In this document: positions 58,497 through 64,000 of the stretch, one piece after another | How the letters are laid out: each line of letters opens with the position of its first letter | Numbering within the stretch: position 1 is the first letter of the stretch | NCBI GenBank assembly: GCA_009733575.1 | Contig: ML769431.1 | Location: 124,001-188,000 of the forward strand | Reading direction: 5' to 3' | Source: Gymnopus androsaceus JB14 | Lineage: Eukaryota; Basidiomycota; Agaricomycetes; Agaricales; Omphalotaceae | DNA length: 64,000 bases | Position numbers and translations under genes: made by a program | Notes under the pieces: generated by a model | Seen by the model: only the letters and a program-made list of their open reading frames with translations | Told to the model about the DNA's origin: nothing | Database searches by the model: none

Positions 58497-59558
58497 ATGC
58501 ATAGTCAGTATCACGAGCGCTCAGTGGAGGTTACACATGGAAGAGGAGCTGGAAGAGGAGCTGGAAGAGGATCAGGTCCGCCTGCTAGGGCTAGCGGCTT
58601 CAATAACGGTAAAGCAATGAAGCCAATTGAGGGTGCTGATCTCTAAACTCACGGTACGATGCAGGCGTAACCATAATAGTCTCTTCGGATGAGTCTAGGA
58701 TGCTTGAATTGCTCAGACGATACCGATGTGAGTTCAAACAAGTTGCTTTTATTCAGCCTATGTAAAGAGCATTCTTTTTCTAGTTGATTCCGCTTTACTA
58801 AATGAAATGATTCAAGCTCGTCTTGAATCTCAGCACGAAGAACGTGGCGTCAACGTCAATGGATCCAGTGTGATGCCCTTCGCCAGTCATTTTCAGATCA
58901 ACGGAGGGAACTTTATAGCGGGTCAAGAACAACGTATCCTCTGTACGCTTTTATATCTTACACACTCAATGTGTTCTGAATCTCTGTTATGTATAGCAAT
59001 TCGCGAGCGTAATGGAGTGCAAGGCAGGAATGAAGCTCAATTCCAAACCCTTACGCAAACTCAAGCTGCGGTACGAGCGATTGACCAACAACAGCATTGG
59101 GCCCACAACTCTGAGTCCTCACGCAGTGGAGGTTAGTTTCCAATCGATTACGAGTTTTTCTCTCTGTGCTAATTCAGAAATACCTAGGTTTTCTTGAAGC
59201 ACCCAACTCATACTCTACGCCGATTGCTGCTCAATTGGCACGCGCCCCCGAATCACAATGTTAGCGGATCTATTTTCTCTAGCTTCGCCCTTTGTACTGA
59301 CTTTTTTCCATTCCAGACTCACGGAATCCTTACAGGGATGATCTCATCAGTGCATCCACTGGAGCGCATATTAATCGGATGAACCCTTCTTTGGACACCA
59401 TGCGACATGGAACCTCAAGGCCAATTAACATAAATGGGCCCAGCGTTTTGGCCAACGCTTCTCATTTCGAGTTCGGTGAGGGAGCGAGTCTCGAACCAGG
59501 AGCTTTGTCGGCAGTGGAAAATCAAACGATTTATGAGCAGGAATCAGAATACTTTTAA
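58497..59558 (+). CDS. SAVGG-motif protein F
   Basis: ATG 58497 (MHSQYHERSVEVTHGRGAGR). The N terminus has three near-perfect 12-bp repeats encoding GRGA, an RGG-like segment that could bind RNA. All five introns (about 58610-58663, 58731-58783, 58952-58998, 59132-59188, 59260-59318) are phase 1 and join in frame. After SSDESRMLELLRRYR the protein shows SHFQINGGNFIAGQEQRI (about 58885-58945), a Gln-rich stretch (QTLTQTQAAVRAIDQQQ), and a final SHFEFGEGASLEPGALSAV-ENQTI unit (about 59461-59535). The stop is TAA 59556-59558. The motif copies are more diverged than in A-D. No catalytic or targeting motif was seen. Confidence 0.5.
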
Positions 59559-60006
59559 AGACTGTGGCGATGGATTTATTGTTTATCTGGAAGACTAATC
59601 TAGTATGAAAATAGTGATTTAATAAGCGAGTTCTGTACATGGAATTAAAAGAATTGTTACATATATTCAGGAGGTTAAAGAGTGACATGGATGAGCAACT
59701 GAACAGTGTAATGAGTATATTATTAGGCTTTATGGTGTTAGAAACAAGTCGATGGGCAATAGCCGTTTCTGTGACAATGTGTTCTGGTGCGCAGTCATGT
59801 CTCTGCACAGGCTGAGGAGAAAGAAGGCGCAGTATCAGAGTTTAAGGTTGAGTTGTTTGCGTAGAGTCAATGAAATCAAATTGAAATTCACAATCGAAAG
59901 AAATTATACGACAAAAAATATCAATGGTTCAGTTTACTGGAAAATATCTATTAATTACTACATAAAATTATTATGTAGCTTGAAGTAAAAGACGTTTGGC
60001 GTACTG
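59559..60006. other. convergent intergenic region
   Basis: About 450 AT-rich bases between the stop of F and the stop of the P450 gene. Nothing coding was recognised; it probably holds both polyadenylation regions. Confidence 0.4.
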
Positions 60007-62084
60007 CTAAGATTTTCTGCGGGTTACATTCACATATAGTGCTCCTCTCGTAACAATGAAATGGTCGCGCAACTGGTCAGGCCATGCAGACAAGTCAAAA
60101 CCAGAAGCGGGCGCAAAACGGAAAGTTTGCATTAACAAGCTCATAACCATCATCATCTCTCTCTTTGCCAGGTTCCGACCGACGCAGTTAGCTGGCCCGA
60201 ACGAGAAAGGAATGAAAGCCGCAGGCTCGCGGGTCATTCCTAGCCATCGTTCAGGTAGAAAAGAAGTAGGATTGACAAAGTAGCGTGGGTCGCGGTGGAG
60301 TGAATAGGGAGGGATATAAATTTGAGTTCCCGGGGGTATGAACCTTGAAGCTTGGAATTAGTATCACGAAAAAATGGCTCATTAGTCGTGCCATACCTCC
60401 CGGAGACGACCTTACCCGTCGATGCAGTGGGAACTTCACGAGGTCCATTCGTTGGGACTGGTGGATACAGACGCAGAGCTTCGTTTCTGAATAAAAAGTA
60501 ATCAGTTTACTTGCGCAAGATATACAGTATCATGATACCACGCACATGCAAGCACTCAAATAAGGCATCTCGCCATGCTTGGTAGCATCGAGAGGATCTG
60601 CGTCGGTTGGATAAACACGGTCGATCTCTGTTTCCAGCTGCTCGTATATCATGGGATGGTTCATCAAGAGAAAAAAGAGGGTAGACAAAGCAGAAGAAGT
60701 CGTATCTGAACCAGCAATAATAGCAAGCGCTCCATCGGCAACTACTTCTTTCAAAGCTGGCCGTTCTTTTTCAAGGTTGGCATCGTCGCTCTAAATCCCA
60801 AAAATGAAAAATAAGAGCTCAAGGGAAAAAACGCAACCATACATACCAGATGGTACCAAAGATCCTTTTTAACCGATGTAGACTTGAGTCGCTGCAAAGC
60901 CTTGGATAAAGCAAATCCACGGAAGACTATAAGATCACGACTGATAATTGGGAGAAGCTGCACAAATTGAGCTGCATAAGGTACGTGTGACAACACTGAC
61001 GATGTTCTTCAAAGTAATGTTCATTAGGATGAGGTCGAACATCAATTTTATTAACTCAGCTTACACTGCAAAACGTTGAAGAGCATCGTGCATATGTTCC
61101 CTGTCCTCGCCGTCTCGAAGGGTTTCGAAACCTCCTCCAAATCTACAAAAATGCTTCAGAGAATATTCAAGAACAGACACAGAAATTTCAGTACGCCATA
61201 TCTCCCATAAAATCCATTCTACGAAGTCCATGAGTGATACCATCGACATATGAGGGTGTAGAAATACCAACGTGAAGAAGCCAATCCACTTGGAAAGGTC
61301 GACGACTTGTCCCTCTCGCTTGGAAAGCTCTTCAGTCAATTGAGATGCCCTTTTAGCAACCACCATCTCGTATTCTTTCAACGAATCATTGCTCATTCCC
61401 TTATTCCAGAGTCGTCTTCTGTTTGCATGGGCTTCGCCGGTAAGTACAAGGAGATTTGCAGGTGCATTTGGATCTGCCTTCGCTTCTTAGACTATCATTG
61501 CTTCAGCTTGGTGCTTTAGATTTAGATGTGACAAACTTACATCGACCTTTAGACAGGCCGCCTACTCCAAAGACAGAATGTACAGCGTCTTCTTCAACGA
61601 CAGATATATCATTAGGACCTGCGAGGTTGGGGTGTTTGAGAAAAAGAAGACCACAGCGAAAACATACGTACCAACACGGACAAATGAGCCGAATTTCGTG
61701 TGTAAATCCTGAATTACCAGATGTTGTCGACCCGTCCAAGATAGCCACATTCCGTAGAGCTTCGTGATTTTTGCCAGAGTGGGCCAGGAAACAGACCAGA
61801 GGGGATGAAGCGGAGAAACACGATATCCTGCGATAGACAGCATGAGGAATCCTAGGTCATTGCACGTAGAACTGGATGGTTTGCGAGAGGGATGGCATGC
61901 TATTCCGAAGCCAGAGAAGCGTTACGAATGGACCCAAGAGAATAATCGACATCGGTATAGATACTGAGCGGGGCTCGAAGGAATGAAACACGGCATGCGT
62001 GGCCTGTAATTATCATTAGATCTGCACAAGTACTAAAATAGAATGCACACTGACCAGAGCCAAAGTGAATGACTGTAGCCACAT
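60007..62084 (-). CDS. cytochrome P450 monooxygenase
   Basis: A membrane-anchored, haem-thiolate oxygenase of the ER. Exons from 62084 begin MWLQSFTLAL and, after an intron (about 62005-62055), a hydrophobic anchor (SIPMSIILLGPFVTLLWL). Next come GYRVSPLHPLW and LHTKFGSFVRVG, the I-helix oxygen-binding motif AGSDTTSSALSTLF (about 60660-60715), a C-terminal IYIPPYSLHRDPRYF segment (about 60285-60330) and the haem-binding loop FIPFSFGPANCVGRNLA (about 60160-60215), whose Cys ligates the iron. The stop is 60007. About nine introns. Near 61866 the frame seems to need one base skipped between the anchor and GYRVSP. The substrate cannot be told. It is divergent to an aldo/keto reductase, so the pair may be co-regulated in oxidation of aromatic or lipophilic compounds (inference). 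Confidence 0.8.
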
Positions 62085-62562
62085 ATTATAAGAGTTTCAA
62101 GCAAATATTTTGAGTTCTTGAACAGAGCGAATGCTGAAGAACCTAACGAACAGCATCGCTGTCGTGTACGGTGGCGCCCCGGGCGGTGTTTACCAAACAA
62201 AGACGCGCGAATGGCGTGGGAATAGGACCACTTCCTCCTGCCTGGGCGGTCAGCAAGACCGTGCCGTGCAATTCTTCTCTGTCACTGGGTGCAAATCAAC
62301 ATAAGTTTCGTCGGATATAATGAAATCATGCTAAATAAAAATAGGAAATGGCAAGCATTCCAATGAGTCCCGTGCGACTACTCCCTAATTCAGCGGAAGT
62401 TCGACGGAGGAGTTATGTACTCATAACTAAGTCAGGATCCTCCCTATTGGAGCGGAGCCCCCGCGGAGAAGTACGGCCAGACTGCCACGCAACCATGATT
62501 GCTTTGAAATCGCGCAGCTATAAAAGCCTTCAACTCACTGGCATAACGTTTAACAGTCCAAT
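62085..62562. promoter_or_regulatory. bidirectional promoter region between P450 and reductase
   Basis: A 478-base gap between the two start codons. TATAAAA at 62519-62525 lies 38 bases before the reductase ATG. No comparable box was recognised for the P450 side. GC-rich blocks lie at about 62160-62260 and 62430-62480. Confidence 0.45.
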
Positions 62563-63961
62563 ATGTCTATCTTCCAACCAGCTCCTGAACCTCCCTCCAA
62601 GCTTGGTGTTTACCGAGTGCTTTCTCCTCGTGCAGGCGTGAGAGTGTCTCCGATATGTCTTGGGGCGATGAGTATCGGTACTGATCAAAAGTGGACTAAG
62701 GTAGATTCACATTCGTTCGACGCTGGTATATCTGACCTTTATTTATCAGATGATGGGATCTATGGATAAAGAGATCGGGTATGAAGCTCCTGGATACCTA
62801 CTACGATATGGGAGGTAACTTTATCGATACGGCGAATGCTTAGTGCGTTGCTCTTCCTTTCGCTATTTCGAGTCACTTGTATATCGGTTTCTAGTCAAAG
62901 CGGAACCTCAGAGAAAATCATAGGCGAATGGATGGAGAAGCGAGGAAACCGTGATGAAATAGTTATTGCTACCAAGGTAAGGAGTGTCGCAAGTATTTCC
63001 TCCAGTTGCTAACCTCCGCCATGGCATTACAGTATACAGCGAACTTTAAGCATGGTGATTCCGCCGTCAAACAACAAATCAACTACATTGGAAACCATGC
63101 TAAATCCCTGCGCATCAGTGTAGAGGAGAGCTTGAAAAACCTACGCACTGATTATATTGACATTTTGTACGTTCACTGGTGGGATTCGGAGACCAGTGTC
63201 GAAGAGGTTGTGAATAGTTTGCATAATTTGGTTGTCTCGGGAAAGGTAGTTTATCTGGTATGTTGGCTCTTTTTAATCGTCACAATGATATACCACAGAA
63301 CTAATCCATTTTCCTGCAGGGAATATCCGACGCTCCCGCCTGGGTTGTTTCACAGGCAAATACGTACGCTAGAGAGCAAGGTAAAACACCATTTGCGATC
63401 TATCAAGGTCATTGGAGCGTTCTGGAACGCTCGTTCGAGCGAGACATCATTCCTATGGCGCGTTCGTTGGGTTAGTATCCTCTTCTTACTATTTGAGCGC
63501 ATTATGAATACCAACCTCTCGATTTATATATTTCAGGTTTAGCGCTAGCTCCCTGGGGTGTTGTGGGCAGAGGTAAACTCCGCACAGACGAGGAAGAGGA
63601 ACGTCGTCGCACCACTGGTGAGAACGGGCGTACGGTTTACGGTACTGCTTTCGGCAATTCGTGGGAGCGAAACGAAAACGAAGTGAAGATGAGCCATGCC
63701 TTGGAAAAGGTGGCGAAGGATATCGGCGCGAAGAGTATTACTGCGGGTAAGTAAAGGATTCTCTTCTTGGGCAATGCAATCAAGTATGAACGATTCTTTC
63801 TCTTTGCAGTGGCTATCGCCTACGTGATGCATAAAACTCCCTATGTCTTCCCCATCGTCGGTGGTCGTAAAGTCGAACACCTTGTAGATAACCTGGAGGC
63901 ATTGAGTATCACTCTTACCGATCAGCAAATCCAGGAGTTGGAGAGTGTGCTTTCCGTTTGA
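62563..63961 (+). CDS. aldo/keto reductase, aryl-alcohol dehydrogenase-like
   Basis: An NADPH-dependent AKR of the fungal aryl-alcohol dehydrogenase type, acting on aromatic aldehydes and linked to lignin metabolism. ATG 62563 ([20 protein letters not shown]); [23 protein letters not shown] (catalytic Asp and Tyr, with the Tyr codon split by an intron at about 62844-62894); EIVIATKYT (Lys); DILYVHWWD (His); [20 protein letters not shown]; and a C-terminal [13 protein letters not shown] cofactor segment. Two one-base slips are apparent: an extra A near 62774 between MDKE and [10 protein letters not shown], and an extra base near 63957, just before the family's usual FDxGFPNNFI ending. The latter leads to the stop at 63961. 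Introns otherwise fit. The true C terminus may extend beyond the window. Confidence 0.75.
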
Positions 63962-64000
63962 TATTGGATTCCCGAACAACTTCATTGTAAGTGAAAGCTG

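Noticed and set aside
38477..59558. CRISPR-like or satellite interpretation of the repeats
   Set aside because: Repeat units are kilobases long and encode spliced genes; there are no short, regularly spaced identical repeats.
9149..63957. Programmed +1 frameshifting as a shared mechanism
   Set aside because: The sites share no sequence motif, EMC1 also needs a minus-one shift, and neighbouring long genes have none. Error or decay is simpler.

Overview
The window looks like nuclear DNA of a filamentous basidiomycete, most likely an Agaricomycete. Genes are split by many short GT-AG introns of about 45-100 bases, intergenic gaps are short, and the gene content fits: a CBM1-type plant cell-wall esterase, an aryl-alcohol-dehydrogenase-like reductase, a P450, a DUF6699 protein, and an F-box protein with the coiled-coil N terminus common in mushrooms. 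No CRISPR array, rRNA or convincing tRNA was seen.

Left part (1-26 kb). In order: a tRNA pseudouridine synthase (-), a gene-poor stretch of about 4 kb, a class-V aminotransferase / Mo-cofactor-sulfurase-like gene (+), YTM1 (-), a secreted Ser/Lys/Asp-repeat protein (+), a broken F-box gene (-), EMC1 (+), a tiny secreted protein (+), a PQ-loop membrane transporter (+), and a CE1-type esterase with a cellulose-binding CBM1 domain (+). The esterase reading frame is interrupted several times.

Middle (26.2-37.5 kb). A nearly complete non-LTR retrotransposon (LINE, minus strand, about 6.6 kb) sits just behind the esterase gene. It has a poly(A) tail and an 11-bp target-site duplication. Its ORF1 and ORF2 overlap as ATGA, and ORF2 carries four TGA stops that all look like CGA-to-TGA changes. 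Two uncharacterised genes follow.

Right part (38.5-59.6 kb). This is the most unusual region: a 21-kb head-to-tail cluster on the plus strand of genes that share a short motif of about 30 residues ending in G-[AS]-F-S-A-V-G-G-[ND]-Q-x-I. Eleven family members or remnants are visible. They are named here A; B1, C1, D1; B2, C2, D2; B3, C3, D3; E and F, with B3 a remnant. The B-C-D trio arose by tandem duplication of a cassette of about 4.8 kb, and each copy has decayed at different places. Most introns in these genes are phase 1, so the motif-bearing exons are symmetrical. One D copy has a hairpin insertion upstream of its TATA box. A DUF6699 gene and an orphan reading frame are embedded in the cluster. 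I assign no function to the family; no signal peptides or catalytic motifs were seen.

End (60-64 kb). A cytochrome P450 (-) and an aldo/keto reductase (+) are divergently transcribed from a shared 0.5-kb region.

Caveat. Several conserved genes (EMC1, the aminotransferase, the esterase, the reductase) show one-base frame breaks. The pseudouridine synthase, YTM1, the PQ-loop gene and 6 kb of LINE coding sequence show none. Some breaks may be assembly errors, and this weakens the pseudogene calls in the cluster. All exon joins were made by eye.
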